This document shows positions 39,801 to 52,601 of a stretch of 64,000 nt of DNA, piece after piece. Position 1 is the first letter of the stretch, and every line of letters begins with the position of its first letter. The notes under the pieces are model-generated. The model did not search any database. It had not been told where the DNA came from and was given only the letters and a program-made list of their open reading frames with translations. Both the position numbers and the translations under genes were made by a program. The DNA is from Paratinospora sagittata (taxonomy: Eukaryota > Streptophyta > Magnoliopsida > Ranunculales > Menispermaceae). Location: assembly GCA_035771175.1 (NCBI GenBank), contig CM069589.1:28538201-28602200 (forward strand), given 5' to 3'.

Positions 39801-42160
39801 AGTAGTTTGCAAGAAATAATTGACTATCTATGTGCAAGTATTGCAACAGAAAAACTAATTTTTAACAGTTTTTGGCAACTTTAGTTGTGGGCCTAAACAC
39901 TTCTATATAAGCTATTAAAACGATTTTTTCAGCTCATTTGAACATTTTGCACTTGAGAAAGAGGAGAGAAGTGCTGGAGGAGAGAAAGGAAAGGAAAAAT
40001 TAGGGTTTGGTGGTTTCTTGCTCAAGAACACCTAAGGTTTGCATTTTTCTTCCATTTCTTCCTTGAATCTCTCTATTAGTTGTATGATAGCTTCATTTTG
40101 AGCATGAGGGTTTCATTTTGATGCATGCATTGTGATGAACCTTGGATGGGTGGAAAACCAAAGTTGGAGTTGAGTCTTGCATGTCACATATGTGTGACTA
40201 GAGAGTGTTAGGAGTACACTAAAGGTGAAACCCCCAATTTCTAGCAAAAATTGGAGGGATTTAGTTCAAATGACCTATACTTAGTTCATGACCTTAGATT
40301 TTTTCAAAATCTTTGCATGTCAACTATGTTGACCTAGTGGCTATTGTGGATGATTCCATGTTGCAAGATCAGTAAAATTCATGGTTGAACATGGTGGCCT
40401 AGTGTAAAATTGACAATATGACCTATGTATGAAAATTTTCAGATTTGGGGCTTTTGATGCTCTTGATATAAAATATGGAAAATAATGCAATGTAGGTCAA
40501 ATTGGGCTTGATTAGGGTTGTTTGATGATTGGATTCAGTGGGTTCTCATGCTGGACACCCTATGGTAGACTAATTTTGACCTAGGCTAAGTAATTAGACA
40601 ATTTCCATGTGCCTTGGCAATTTTGCATGTGATTTGGGGATTTTGCCCAAATTGGGGCTTTTCGCCCAAATCAAGTCAATTGATAAAATTGACTTGGGGA
40701 TTGTTTAATTGGACCCAAATTGAGTAGAATCATGGGTTTAGAATGTTTGAACCTATGTTAAATTAGTATGACTTAGTTTATGTTGACTGTATATTTTATT
40801 GGTCTAATTGGGGATTTTGACCAAGACTTAGTCAATTGATGAAATTGACTTGATGTATAGTCTAATTGACCCTAATTATAATTGAATGTCATGTATATTA
40901 GTGGTTGGATCATGGGATCAACCACTACATTCAATTTGGGTCAATCTTAGTTTATTTGAGTTAAATGATCAAATTGGGCAATATGGAATTTGGCTCAAGG
41001 GGGGTAACCAATTTAGAATCTAATTGACTTTTGATTGGGTTTGAACATGGGGTTTTGACACACTTTATGACTGATTTTCAGTTTGTGTGAACCATGTTAT
41101 TTTTCAGGGTCTTGTAATTGATCTAGAACCTGTTTAGTCAATTGGAGAGTTTTGGTGATTGTATTGAAATTGGATTGGCTAGACTTAGCTAATCAAGAGG
41201 GAGTGTTCTTTTACTTTTGGATTATTTATATGTGGCATTGTATTAGAGAAATGTTTTAAATGCTTATGTATTATGGTATGCATGTTTTAATGTTTCCATG
41301 AAATATATGTAAACATAATTCATTGGGATGACAATTCGGGTTGAGGCTCTTAGTTGGAATTCCCTTCTTGGGAATTCTAGTAAGTCTAGCGGCGATCTCA
41401 GTTGTGTACCCTGCAGAGGGTTTTATGGCTTGTATGGCTTGTATATAGGTAGGTTAGTTTAGACTAATCCTATGTGCTGCACTACCCCAAAAACCCTATT
41501 AGATTACGAGTATTGTGTGTGTGTTCGGGCGCTGTGTGTCGCGCACCAGGCCTTGAAACCCCCGTACTCAGGAGGTGTTAGGATTTCATGTGCATGATTA
41601 CAAATGATATGCATTGTCTTATTTATGACATGATGCATTTATGTTAGCATGTATGTAATTTATTTCATCATCATGATCTTGCCATGTTTTTATAAATGCA
41701 CGTATATGCCACTTGTAAATGACATTCACTGAGCTTATTGTAGCTCACACCTCACCCTTTTCTTTTAGGATCTAATAAGAAGGGTAAAGGGAAGGCTTGA
41801 CTGCGGAGCGTTCCTTGATTTGATTGATGTAGGTGTTGTACATTTATTTTTGTATTTGATATTATGTACATGATAACACCTAGTATTTGTATATTTAAAA
41901 CACAGATGGAATGTGTTGGGTTTTATTATTTTGTGAACTTATGGAATTTTATTTTTGGTAAATTTGGAGATGTAATATGTTTATTAAATCCTTGATCATG
42001 TTTAGATGGATGTTAATTAGGTTTGAGTTTTATTGGGATTTGTAATTTATATTAGGTTGACGGGACGCTGAGTGTACCGATGGAGGGTATACTTAGGGGT
42101 TCCATGCCGGTAATGACGTCATGTATTGTGGGTCATGGCACCCGGAGAAGGGTTGCGGCA
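36875..42160 (+). repeat. LTR B, solo (36875-39275 and 42146-42160), split by LTR C
   Basis: About 2.4 kb. It starts TGTAACGACCC and ends GGTTGCGGCA, flanked by a perfect 5-bp duplication GGTAT (36870-36874 and 42161-42165). CCCAAAGTAAGTGTTTTC lies near 37350 and the ATTCACTGAGC module near 38768. No coding sequence is left, so it is a solo LTR formed by LTR-LTR recombination. Confidence 0.75.
39276..42140 (+). repeat. LTR C, solo, inside LTR B
   Basis: About 2.87 kb from TGTAACGCCCATACC to GGGTCATGGCA. The flanks CTCGG (39271-39275) and CCCGG (42141-42145) are a 5-bp duplication with one later C/T change. The ATTCACTGAGC module lies near 41727 and is followed by CTCACCC and AAGGGTAAAGGGAAGGC. 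There is no interior coding region. Confidence 0.75.
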
Positions 42161-43309
42161 GGTATGAAACTAGGAACCCTTAAATCCGAAATGCATGTTC
42201 TTGATTTGGATTTCTAGAGTAATGTAAAACACTTTGGTAGCATTTTTTTCAACTTTCATGAAGAAATTGATAGGGTTCCTCACATTTGACCTAGCCCTAG
42301 ATTCTTGACTTAGTCCCCATAGTGGGTGCATGTGACCTATGTGGGTTAAATTGGCATGCTTGGTTGATAGTGTTAATTTGAGGATTTACATGATAAAACA
42401 TGTGGGTTAGTTCAATTTGACCATGTTGGCCTATTGTTGGAAGCTTCCCAATTTTGGGGCTTTTAATGTATTTTGCCTTGAATTGTAGAATTAGGATGAA
42501 TTATGACTAAATTGATATAAATTGGAATAATTTGTGCTATGATTGGCCTATGTTGACCATGTTATAACCTAGACCTAAGTGTTGGCTTGATTATATAATT
42601 TGGCATAACTGATGCCTAATGGTTGGGTTTTATGAATTGAGGTTGGATTAATGAATTAAGCATGGAAATTGGTAATTGTGATTGAATTAGAGTTATGTGG
42701 AGTACTTGGACATAAATTGGACTTAGATGCCTGCGGCATGGGAATTGAGACTCATGATGGGATTAGGATGTGATGGGCCTATTGGCTATGTTGGGGATTT
42801 TAGACATGATTGGTGTGTGTTATTTATATTGTTGATCACTATAATTGATTGTATGTATAAATGAATGTGCCTTACAGGATCTTGATTGGATTGTGATTGG
42901 TTGGATACCGTGTGTGTGGTAGCTTGTTTCTTACATGGCTTAGTTGTGAGTAGTTGTTCTTTATGTTTATCTGTCATGTCATCATATTAAAATTATATGT
43001 GTATGTTGAAAATCATGAAATGATATTTGTGGAAATTTCATGTGTGTAAAACCCTATGGATTGGTATGCCTTGACTGTCTAGATAAGGCTTGTGCTTAAT
43101 GTTCACCAAGTAAGTTGAGGAATGCCCTCTAAAGAAAACCCCATTACGGACGGTAATGCCAAGCTAGGATCTCTAGAGGCATGGTAGGACTTTGCATAGG
43201 AGAGATTTTGAATATTCTATGTCCAGGTATACCCCAAATGGCAATAAGGTGTCCAAACACTCGCCAGGGAGTCTCATCATACGTGATGGGTAAATGTTAG
43301 AGTGGAAGC

Positions 43310-43977
43310 TGTTGGCCTAAGTGGTTTTTCACTTAGCACTCTCATAAGAGTTTTGATGCTAACAAACAATATGTCATTTGGTGCTAACGTTTGAACTGAG
43401 TATATTTTAACACCTTAAGTTAAGCGAAGAAGGATTACAAGCTTAATTACAAGATGGAGGAAATCAAAATTGAATGTTCTTCAAAGGATGAACAATGTGA
43501 TCAAGGGATTGAAGACTTCGAGAAAAGAATAAAATTGAGTTAGAGAGAGATATGTAAGTTTAGAACTAGGATGCACTTTATTTATTCTTTATTGCTCAAT
43601 CGTTTTTAAATCATACATGCGTAAAGTATTCACATATTTTCATATTTCAAAAAATCATAATGCTTAATCTATCAGTATTTGATTTGATTGAAAATATCAA
43701 GTTTTAGTTTGGTTTAGTTGATTCGATTTCGAAGTATTTTTCGTTGATTTTATCAATGACTCACAATGAATTTTCAATGATTGATTTGATTCAAAAATAC
43801 CGAGTTTAATCGAGCTTTAAAAGTTGAAAAATATCAAAACTGTTTTAAGTGTCCATTAAGACGCTGATGCATTGATCAAGACGCTAATGTCTCCGCAGCG
43901 CTCTCTTATACTTGGTAAGTTAGGACGCTGATGACACATTAGGACGCTGACATGGTTCGAGGTTGAAAATGCTCATA
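43310..43977 (+). repeat. Copia-2 5' LTR fragment
   Basis: It begins TGTTGGCCTAAGTGG and carries four or five GACGCTGATG or GACGCTGAC-like words (43860-43960). Gag sequence starts soon after, without a primer site, so the LTR end and leader have been deleted. Confidence 0.6.
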
Positions 43978-45513
43978 TCTATTAGGACTTAGAAATGTGG
44001 GATGTTGTGACAAACGAGTGTTCAACACCTACTAAAAGTGTAGAGAGTGTCACTGTCCCTAAGGAGTTAGGAGAATGGAGTCCCAAAGAAAAGAAAAGAA
44101 AAGAGAGTTATTAAATAACCAAGCTGTAAACATTTTGTTTTGCAATTTATCTGTTGAAGAGTTCAATAGAGTTAGTGCGTGTGAAACCGCTAAGGAAATT
44201 TGGGATAAGTTAGAGGTCACCCACGAAGGAATTTTGCAAGTTAAAAAGGCAAAGCTCCAAATGCTAGTTGAAATATATGAGACCTATAGGATGGAGGAAA
44301 CTGATTAGATAGTCGAGGCTATTGCTCGGTTTACAGCAAACATCAATGAGATGAAGAACCCAGGAAAAAGCTATGACCAAGAAGAAACTGTTAGAATTTT
44401 CTAAGGGGTCTACCTAGAGCTTGGGAACCCAAGGCCATAACCATTGAAGAAGACAAAAATATGGTTGAATATACTTTTGATGAACTATGTGGTTCATAAA
44501 TGGTTCATGAAATGAAGTTAAAAGATAAGATATGCTCGGTCAAGGTTGAGGAAAAAGAAAAGAAATCTATTGCCCTCAATGTTGAAACTGATTCTGAAGA
44601 TGATTCAGACTCAGAAGATGACATGGCTATGTTTTCTAGAAAATTCAACAAGTTACTTAGGATAAAGGGTAAGAGTGGCAATTACTCAAAATCTCACAAA
44701 GGAAAAAAACCTAAGTCAAAACTTGTAGAGTTAATCTGTTACGGTTGTAACAAACCAGGTCATGTAAAGAGTGAATGTCTTACTAGATATAAAAAGAACA
44801 CCAGTTCAAAAAGAAAAGGACAAGAAAGTTCTCAAAGTTTCGTGGGATGATTCAAGTTCAAGTGAGGATGAACCAGATTCATATCACACTGCTGCATTGT
44901 GCTTAATGGCAAGTACGGGGGTAAAATTTGAACTTGTTGACAAACTTAATGTTTTTGATATTCATATACATGATCTTAAGACAAAACTCAGTAAAAAAAT
45001 TAGGAAGAATGAAAAGCTCAAGCATAGTCTTCAAGAAACTCTTGAGGAAATAAAATTCCAACAAGAAGAGACAATTTGTCCCTCGATAATGAAGAACTTA
45101 AGAAAGTTGTTAAGAAACTGAAAAAATAAAAAAGAAACACTTGGAAAGGAAAAAGAAGACCTGAACTGCACTGTGATCAAATTTTCAAATGGTCAAAGTT
45201 ATTTGACATGATGTTAGGATCACAGAGATGTGCATTTGACAAAGCTAGTTTAGGTTATACACATGGGTCAAAGCAAAAGGAATATAACACCTTACTGATC
45301 AAAAGACCGACATGCCTTAAGTGTCATAGGGAAGGTCATGCCATGCTTAGATGTACTGTCTTAAGTGGAAAAAAAAAATGCATGGATTGAAAAATCTGTT
45401 CTTACTGATGCTAACATGCATGGACCCAAAGTAGCATGGGTGAAAAAGTCAAAAGTATTTTATGTTGTATAGATGAGCAAAAATGAAGATATATGGTATC
45501 TAGACAGTGGCTG
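43978..45513 (+). pseudogene. Copia-2 gag and start of protease
   Basis: The pieces include the N-terminal WDVVTNECSTPTKSVESVTV, the gag core (VSACETAKEIWDKLEVTHEG at 44075-44308) and a Ser/Asp-rich acidic stretch. The zinc knuckle CYGCNKPGHVKSEC is at about 44740-44781, and a coiled-coil region covers 44771-45121. A second Cys/His motif (CLKCHREGHAMLRC) lies near 45310-45350. The protease begins WYLDSG (45494-45511) and is cut by gypsy D. Stops and frameshifts separate all pieces. Confidence 0.8.
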
Positions 45514-48255
45514 TGTAACACCCCGTAGATTTAATTAAATACATACTTTGACTTATGCGTATATCAAGACGTATAATATGTGTATGTTATACGTAGAAGT
45601 CAAATATACGCGTGTATGAAAATACATGCTATATTTAAGGAGTATGAGCAAATAAATAAAATTATTAAATGAAGATGATACATATGGGATCATCCAATAT
45701 GGGTGCTTGCAAATTTTTAAAAAAATGGAGTTGAATTAAATTGATTAATTTATGGGGTTGGTTAATTCAATATGTGGATTGTAGTATGATTTAATGAATT
45801 AATGAATAGTATGATTGAATGAATGAAAGTTAAATATTAAGATAGGGAAATTGCTTTATTAAGTTAGATGAGGTGCATAGGATCATTTTGTATATATAAT
45901 TATCATCTCTCATTTCTAATCCCAATCTCTCTCCAACGTTTAAATAAAAACAAAAGAACTCATTTCTACTCTCAATCTCTCTCACCAACGTCCAAAAAAA
46001 AAAAAAAAAAAAAGAAAAGAGAAGAAGAACGTGCGGAACGAAGAAAGAAAGAAGAACGAAGGGAGAAACGCGAGATTCGCGTCAAATCGGGACTTATGGT
46101 AAGTGATTTTCACTTTGGTTCGTCGTAAAATTGATCTTTAACTAGTGTATGACGATTTTAGCGGAGTAATTTTAGCTATGGGAGTTGTTTTTCAGTGTTT
46201 TCAAAATTGGGATTTTTACCCAACTTAGATGAAAATTTGTTCGAAAGGTGGAAAAACACTCTCTAGACTGTAGGAGCCCCGAATATGTGGTTCGATTTCA
46301 TTTATTTGTTCATTTAGAATTTTTATGGCTGTTGGAAGTTAGAGTTATATTGAAAACCTTTCGAATCATATTAAAACCCGATGAAACTCCAGTTTAAGGC
46401 TATAGAATGGTAGAATGAACTGTTGCGAGTCCATCGATGCTAATTTCATGACTTTTGGAGACCGTTTGACAATTTTAGTAAAAATTTCAATGTTTCAATG
46501 AACAGTGACGTGAATAGTAACGTGAATAGTACTGTGATCATATCCAGTGAATAAAATGGAATTAGAATCCAATGAAACTCCGGTTTGAGATCATAGAATC
46601 GTAGAGAACTGAATTCTGGACGTTTCGCTGTTAAGATCATGATTTTTGGATATGCTTTGATATTTTTAGTAGCTAAATATATGATTTTTGTGAGTAAAAT
46701 GGACTTGGATGCCTCCGCGAACGTGTAAAACCTTAGTAAAATACCTGTTGAAGGTAGTAGAATGGTAGTATGACGGATTTTACACGTGTCGATGTGGACA
46801 GAATAATTTTAGGAATGTATTATATTTTTAATAAAATTGATATATATTCCAGGAGAAAAATAAAACTGAGAACTAGTGAAAATATGAATTGAAAATTTGT
46901 TTTCACTGTTCCTTCTTGTGGAAATATCTAGATTGACCACAGAAACGAGATAGTAGTATCTTCAACTGCTTATGATTCCTAAATTGAGTTGGAATTAAGG
47001 TTGATCTTTATTATTGGTGATTTGAAGTGAATTGAGAAATTAAATATGTAAATAGATCTGAATAAATGAAATTGAATTATAGAGTGGTTGTGACAGGTTG
47101 GGTTAGTTGGATTTAAATTGGAGCTGGACTTGAAAGTGACGGTGATTGTAATTAAGTTGAAAAGTCATGTACTGTGAGTATATTTTCTTGATTTGGTTCT
47201 TGTATGACATTTTAAATATATGAAATGTTTGAAGGTAAATATGCTGTGCAGATAATGTTGCATTGTGTTTTAATTTGCATTCATAAATGATTTCTTTTTA
47301 GCATTGGAGCTTGTGAGACTTGCAAATGCGAGTTGGTGTCATTTCTTTAGGAATTAGACCAGGATGAGTGTTATGCGTAACCTCATTGTCAGTAGGCCTG
47401 TCCTAACAAGGATTGAAGATCCTTGAAATGACTATGAATTGGGTAATGAGAGGCTGTGGCTACCTTGTAACGGCCAGACAAGGGTTAGACCTGCTCTCTT
47501 GCCTTGAAGGAGGGAGATTGTGGATTTAGTGGAAAATGATGCATTGTTTTCTTGAAATCTCATTAAATCTATGTTGTCACCATGTATTATATATTCGTTG
47601 ATTGATGCATGTGTTTAATACTTGTTTGAAATGATTTTAAATGCCATATTTTCCTAAATGCATATAATTGTCATATCAAGACATATATTCACTGAGCTGT
47701 TGATTGCTCACTCCATCCCTTTAATATTTCAGGTACAGAGTTAAAAGGAAAAAAAGAAAGTTAGAGAGTGATCGACTCGTGACTCGGATCGTTACTTTAT
47801 TGATGTATGTGTGCATTGGAGTAATGAATTATACTTGTGTTAGTTTGATATATATATATCACACATTATATATATGTATTATCATCTAGATGGGATGTGT
47901 GTGCATATACAAGATAGCTAAATATATTGGATTATGAAATGCTAATGATGATGTACATGATTACATAATTACATGGTGGAAATAAGAGATGATATGATTT
48001 GATAAATGAAAGAAATGAGAATGGCTAGATGTGTGGAATGATGATTATCTATATAAATATATTTGATTTGATTTGTGGTATATCTGGAAAAAAATGTGAA
48101 TTGTCCATTTTATGGGGAGGTGCTGTCAAAATTTCTAAAAATTTTGGGAAGGATTCTGAGACTATGTGAAGGCTGACAGTATGTTATCTACTGTATAAGG
48201 GTATGTACAATAGATAGTATACTGTGCCGGTCATGACGTCAGGGGTGTCGTGACA
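45514..48255 (+). repeat. Gypsy D 5' LTR
   Basis: 2742 bp from TGTAACACCCCG to GTGTCGTGACA. It has a CT-rich and A-rich block near 45900-46060, ATGGTAAGTGATTTTC near 46095, and the ATTCACTGAGC module at 47688 followed by ATATTTCAG. In the first ~480 aligned bases I count about 15 substitutions against the 3' LTR, plus a 26-bp segment missing from the 3' LTR. Confidence 0.95.
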
Positions 48256-48259
48256 ATAT

Positions 48260-48271
48260 TGGTATCAGAGC
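48260..48271 (+). promoter_or_regulatory. Gypsy D primer-binding site
   Basis: TGGTATCAGAGC, a perfect complement to the initiator tRNA-Met 3' end, four bases after the 5' LTR. Confidence 0.9.
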
Positions 48272-48419
48272 TTAGGTTTAAAATCCTTAAAAAGATAAAA
48301 AGCTTTATGATATTATGATTGTTTGTATGGGTATACATATGGGTAGTTTTATTATGTTGAGCCTAATCCAATATGTTATCTTGATTGAGAATCACCTGTA
48401 TCGGTGAATTCCAGATTTG

Positions 48420-51400
48420 GAAAAGACCAGTCAAGATTAACAATGGAAATTGCTGATCATGAAAGGATCAAGAGGCTGAAAGAAAAAGAACTAGATGTAA
48501 TCCAGTGATAATAAATTACATAGCTTATACATGGCTAGTAACTACCCAACAGCAACAAAATGCACAACTTATGAAGCTTGTGGAAAAGTTGTAATGTGAT
48601 AAAGACAGATGCTTGAACCATTGATAGCTCCAGATGTAGGTGCTAATGGTGTGGGTACTTCTGTAAAAAAATATATAGTTGAGACTGAAGTAAAAATAAA
48701 ATAAAATAAAATAAATCGAAGGTCTCAATGATAAGCCAGATGAAATGAAAAGATATGTGAAAGTTATGAAAACTTTCAGGAGAAGAGACTCTTCTATCGT
48801 AACTGGCAGTCTGATATTAGACGTAGCAAAGAATTTGCTACTCTGAGTGGAGACCATCTTAGAGAATGATTAAGGCTCTGAAAATGATAAAGCAAGTTAG
48901 CTAAGTTTAAGCTAACTGATGATATGAGGTAATAGAAAATTGGGTTAAGGACTCTGAGATGAGTAAGGCATGAGATTAATTAAAGAAGCTATTTTATAAG
49001 GGCTTCTATCATCATGCTGAAATTGATTTAAGGCATGAAAAAGTTTATTTTGTTAAAATGTAGTGACATGCCTAACCATAAATACAAACATGAATTAAAT
49101 AGACTGGTATAGTTTATTTTTGGAATGGATACTCTGAGAATGATAAGGATCTAGAATAACTTTTGGGATCCTATACGACAGGTTTGATACTTGTTAGGTT
49201 ATAAATATATGCGCAGGTTGTTAGGCAGACTATAAATTTCGGGTCAACCAATGTTGTGGTGAAATTGTTAACACCAGCAAGACTAGTGATATAGCTTGCA
49301 CTGCCATTAGAAGCCGAGTCATCAACACCAGTTTTAGGTAAAAGGCGAAATAAGTAATGTAAGGAAATGTTGGGGCAAGAATATGAAATTCAAGATAAGT
49401 GAAACATTGAGTAAGGTTGAGATTTTGGCAGTATTAGTGACTCTAATTTTGTTAGTACTTGACCCAATAAAAATGGGAAAAAGGAAAGTGATGTTAATGA
49501 ATTATAAAAACCAGAAGTGGTTTCCATTGCCTGAGCAGGAGTCACAGACTACGTACATTGTATCTCGACCAATAATTGTCTATTATCAATCTGAAAAAAA
49601 AAGACACGGGATGTGTTAATCTCCAATTAGTAGATATGGAATGCCCAAATATTTTTATCAATGTGACTCCACCAAATTTTAGAGAATAAATTAAAGTAAA
49701 TGCAAGATCAGATCCAAAGATTAATAAGACATTGATAACATGTATGATCAACATTTTGTTATTGTGTATATTCTGATGTATTGTTGGATCTACCTGGTCC
49801 TTTATCTCTGGTGATATGGTAGACAGATTGTATTATCTTTTGTTATATTAGTATATCATTGATTGTGAGTATGCCTACAGGAGCAAGAATAAATATGAGG
49901 GTCATCAAGTAAGTATGGACTTTATAATATGAAATTTTTGGAATTGGATGCTTTGTTGGGTATGATTGGCTGGTCACCTCTCATGCCAGGTGGAGCGTCT
50001 TTCCGAAAAGAAGTAATATTCTGAATAAGTGGAAAATTCTCATTTTGAATCTTGGGGAATTTATACCTTCAAAATCTTCTATCTACGATAAGCTAGTTAC
50101 TGACGAGGACATGGAGAATATGGCTAGTACAAAGCCATTTACAGTAATGTAATAAGACATGCAGTTGATTAAAATTTTGTGGTGAGCTAGTATATTAGAG
50201 TATTCTCTGATGAAGTATTAAAATTGCTACTTGGACAGGAGATTGATAGGATATAAAACTGATGCCAAGCATCTGAGGAATTCTGAGGATTTAAGGTGTA
50301 GGTAAATGTGTTAATGAGCAAAAGATTTATTATCCTTGATATGCCACCTTGGAGAGCATTTGTGATAATATGGAAAAAAGGTATAGTGAAATATGTTTAA
50401 GTATGAATTACTGTTAACTGAGCAGGGTAACAATAAAGAATGAATATCCTTTACCATGGATAGATGGTCGAATTAGATTAACTAAATTGAGCCAAATTTT
50501 CTTTAAGATCATTTTGAGATCTAGGCACCATCAGTTAAGAATTCGAGAAAAGGATGTAATGCAAACTATTTTAAGACAAGATATGAATATTATGAAATTT
50601 TGGTAACCTTGGTTGATGTGTCAATGACGTTTATCGGATTGATGCAGTGGGTATATGAACCGTATCTTGGTCATTACATAGTCTTCGATGATGATATATG
50701 CAATTGTCCCAAGAAATGAGAGGAGCATGAATAGCACCTCGGGATTATCTTATAGTCACTAAGAAAGCACCGATTGTGTGCCAAGCTCGGTGAATATGAG
50801 TTTTGAATATAATTAAGATAAGAATTTTTGGATCACATAACTAGTTTAAATAGTATCTTTAAGGATGCTGGGCAGGTCAAAGTGATCATAGTACTGTTAA
50901 AATTGATTTCAATGATGGAAATCAGAAGTTTTCTGGTATTAGTTGTATGTTATAGAAAGTGCGTGGAAAGATCCTTGAAGCTATCTGTTCCACACACAAA
51001 ACTAAACCAGATGAATGTTATATAATGTGTGGACCGTTGTGCATGGGAAAGCTCTCACAGTATTAAATGTTATTACTATTTCCAGAACCTGAAAGTAATT
51101 GTGATTGATGAATATCTCGTCTAGATCTAGGTTGTGCATTGATACAAAAGGATAGGTTAATTACTTGTGTCTCCAGATATTTGATAGTGCACGAGAATAA
51201 CTATCCTGAGAGTGAATAAAAATTAGTTGGTAGTTATTTTGAATTGATGAGAGCATTGCCTCTATAATAAAAAGGTCACATTATCTTCAGATTTTAAGAG
51301 TTTGAAGTAATTATTTGAACGGAAAGAAACTGAATATGAGGTAATAAATGTGGCAAGAATTCCGAAAGGCTTTGATTTTATATTGAATTATTATCCTGGG

Positions 51401-52456
51401 AAAAGCCAATATGTTGCTGAGACATTGAGCAGGAAACAGGCTGAAACTGGAATAGTAACTATCAGTGAGCCATAAATGGAGATTGTTTGTGAGTGCGAGT
51501 TACAGTTATGAGTGTACTCTCTATTACTCCATGTGTTTATATTTGTGCTCAGATGCATGTTCAGCTAATTGATACTCATATTCAGAGAGTAATATTTATG
51601 ATGAGACGAGTATGATATCAGTATGAAAGATTATGGAATTGGTAATATGGATTATATTAAATGAAGATGAGATTCAAATGGTCTCTTATGGGTTATGGGT
51701 AGAAATGATATCATGTGGATAACCATTAGTGGACTGATAAGTCTATGTATTCTTCCAATGAACACCAAAACTCTATTGATAGACTGAGCATATTGTATAT
51801 GTGTGAGATAGGGAGATTTTATGGGAGTACTCAGATATTTGTCATGTTGGATTAAGATTCGAAGATTGTGTCGAGATCTGATATATGATGCAGACTCGAT
51901 TTGGTACTCATCTCCTTCTCAGTGTGATATTTTATTCTCAGACTGGTTGACAGACGAAGAGAGTGACTTTGATGCTTGTGAGCATGCTCGGGTCTGGTAT
52001 ACTTGAATTTTGGTGGAAGTTGGAAGGAATATTTTATTTGTCTAAACTAGTGTATATAAACAACTATTATAATAGTATAATGATGGCACTCTAAAGGTTT
52101 TATAGTAAGCCTTATAAATCTCCAACTTGTTGATTTGAAAGTATGGAGTTATTGCTATTGGTGCCAGAGGATATTATTAAATACACAGGGTTGGTATATA
52201 GGCCTTGAAATGTATTGTGGCTGACTCGGTTTTGCTAAGGGTCTTACCACAGAAAAGCCAAATGAGATTTGGGATAAAAGAAAAGCGTGCACCGCAATCT
52301 GTTGGACCATTTGAGATTTTTAAGAGGGTAGGTCCATTGGCTTACCGATTTGCTCTAGTGTCACAGTTGACAGGTGTCCATAATATTTTTTATATATTGA
52401 TGTTGAAGAAATATCATTCGGATTCCATATATGTTATGGATATAATTCAACTATAA
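48420..52456 (+). pseudogene. Gypsy D gag-pol remnants
   Basis: Gag and protease cannot be traced with confidence. RT is recognisable near 50640-51025: the box reads FDDDI instead of FxDDILVYS and is followed by EFLDHITS and EIRSFLV. RNase H is at 51100-51450 (NYYPGKSQYVAETLSRKQAE for NYHPGKANVVADALSRK). The integrase C-terminus is an 83-codon open stretch at 52205-52456 (QSVGPFEIFKRVGPLAYRFA, VHNIFYILMLKKY). A chromodomain-like tail follows, with stops. Nothing here could make active enzyme. Confidence 0.75.
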
Positions 52457-52587
52457 GTTGGGGAGGATACCACGTATCAAGAAGAGCAAACATGGGAGCA
52501 GAGCTCTAAAATGAGGGAGCAGTTTTCTGGGATTGAGTATCACTTGAGGAATAGTCCTTGATTCTAAATTTCGAGGACGAAATTCCT

Positions 52588-52601
52588 TAAGTTAGGGAGA
52601 T
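52588..52601 (+). promoter_or_regulatory. Gypsy D polypurine tract
   Basis: AAGTTAGGGAGAT lies just before the 3' LTR, after TTTCGAGGACGAAATTCCTT, the usual 3' untranslated context of chromovirus-type gypsy elements. Confidence 0.65.

Larger units (their letters stand above)
35980..43309 (+). repeat. LTR A (35980-36874 and 42166-43309), split by LTR B
   Basis: TGTAACGCCTC at 35980 follows GAGGCACTG of the integrase fragment. The first part has an (TTA)n tract and a purine-rich leader with AAGGTATGTTTTCTTCC near 36647. It stops at GGTAT (36870-36874), and the same GGTAT resumes at 42161, after which A-like sequence continues to 43309. There the Copia-2 LTR begins, so the A 3' end is not visible. 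No internal A sequence is present here. Confidence 0.65.

Noticed and set aside
36875..42160. The 5.3 kb between the GGTAT duplications considered as one full element
   Set aside because: No coding sequence, and a second TG...CA unit with its own duplication lies inside, so nested solo LTRs fit better.
45868..46128. Frame ending in poly-Lys/Glu/Arg in gypsy D LTRs (also 52930-53205)
   Set aside because: It is duplicated only because both LTRs carry it, covers a poly(A) and GAAGAA tract, and is disrupted differently in the two copies.
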